Below, one piece after another: positions 41,213-41,268 of a stretch of DNA of 41,268 bases. The stretch's first letter is position 1; each line of letters starts with the position of its first letter. The position numbers and the translations under genes were made by a program. The notes beneath the pieces are model-generated. The model was not told where the DNA came from and did no database searches. It saw nothing but the letters and a program-made list of their open reading frames with translations. The stretch spans positions 1-41,268 of the forward strand of contig JBEHWX010000052.1 of the NCBI GenBank assembly GCA_048498995.1, given 5' to 3'. Source of the DNA: JBEHWX01 sp048498995. GTDB lineage: Bacteria; Bacteroidota; Ignavibacteria; OLB7.

Positions 41213-41268
41213 TGCGATAAATAAAGAAGCCGCCGGCCCGAGGGCCGGCGGCTTCTTTATTTATCGCA
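41213..41268. terminator. Perfect 27-bp inverted repeat at the window end, bidirectional terminator form
   Basis: The arm at 41213-41239 (TGCGATAAATAAAGAAGCCG and on to GGCCC) is matched exactly by 41242-41268, with only GA between. The GC-rich core flanked by AATAAAGAA and TTCTTTATT has the form of a two-way intrinsic terminator. The right arm ends on the last base of the window. Confidence 0.75.

Overview
The window is GC-rich bacterial chromosome, apart from one AT-rich patch near 27-28 kb. Several marks point to the Bacteroidota/Chlorobiota side of the FCB group. These are a DUF4835 (PorD-like) type IX secretion protein, a DUF4292 lipoprotein, a very large secreted propeller protein with a type IX C-terminal sorting domain, an LptD-type outer-membrane assembly protein, and TATATT-type -10 elements. 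The high GC suggests a lineage such as Kapabacteria/Ignavibacteria or Rhodothermia, but I cannot fix the taxon from sequence alone. Most of the window is envelope and housekeeping genes; one short segment behind a tRNA looks acquired.

Layout. 0-4.3 kb: porD-like gene (-), divergent from two overlapping genes (+), a small outer-membrane barrel and a helix-hairpin-helix protein with a predicted barrel. 4.4-6.2 kb: lolA-like periplasmic carrier and a YihY/BrkB membrane protein. 6.2-6.4 kb: a stem-loop across the yihY stop codon and a tandem array of hairpin-forming 17-18 bp repeats between convergent genes. 6.4-8.9 kb (-): L,D-transpeptidase lipoprotein and release factor 1. 9.4-14.6 kb (+): TPR lipoprotein, DUF4292 lipoprotein and LptD-like protein. 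14.9-15.0 kb: the SRP RNA gene. 15.4-19.8 kb: RNase E/G whose S1 domain is split by about 955 residues of mixed-charge repeats, the most unusual object here. 19.8-26.7 kb (+): dxr, rseP, surE, ftsX, lptG/F, moeA. 26.9 kb: tRNA-Ile(CAU), followed by an AT-rich segment with one orphan membrane-anchored gene and a 10-bp copy of the tRNA 3' end. 28.4-30.1 kb: serine beta-lactamase-like hydrolase. 30.2-30.4 kb: a MITE-like inverted-repeat segment. 30.5-31.4 kb (-): HAD phosphatase. 31.7-33.1 kb (+): ECF sigma factor and membrane anti-sigma factor. 33.6-37.2 kb (+): 1204-residue Asp-box propeller protein with sorting domain. 37.4-40.7 kb (-): OmpA-like protein and TolB-like propeller lipoprotein. 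The window ends exactly on a perfect 27-bp inverted repeat.

Functionally, LolA, the DUF4292 lipoprotein, LptD and LptF/G serve lipid and lipoprotein traffic to the outer membrane. RseP, the ECF sigma/anti-sigma pair and the L,D-transpeptidase fit envelope stress and wall remodelling. PorD, the sorting-domain protein and the OmpA/TolB-like pair relate to type IX secretion and surface proteins. Dxr supplies isoprenoid precursors. RNase E/G and SRP RNA handle RNA decay and membrane targeting. No CRISPR array, complete transposase or recognised defence operon is present. The best candidates for something undescribed are the RNase E/G insertion and, less strongly, the HhH-barrel pair and the tRNA-side insert.
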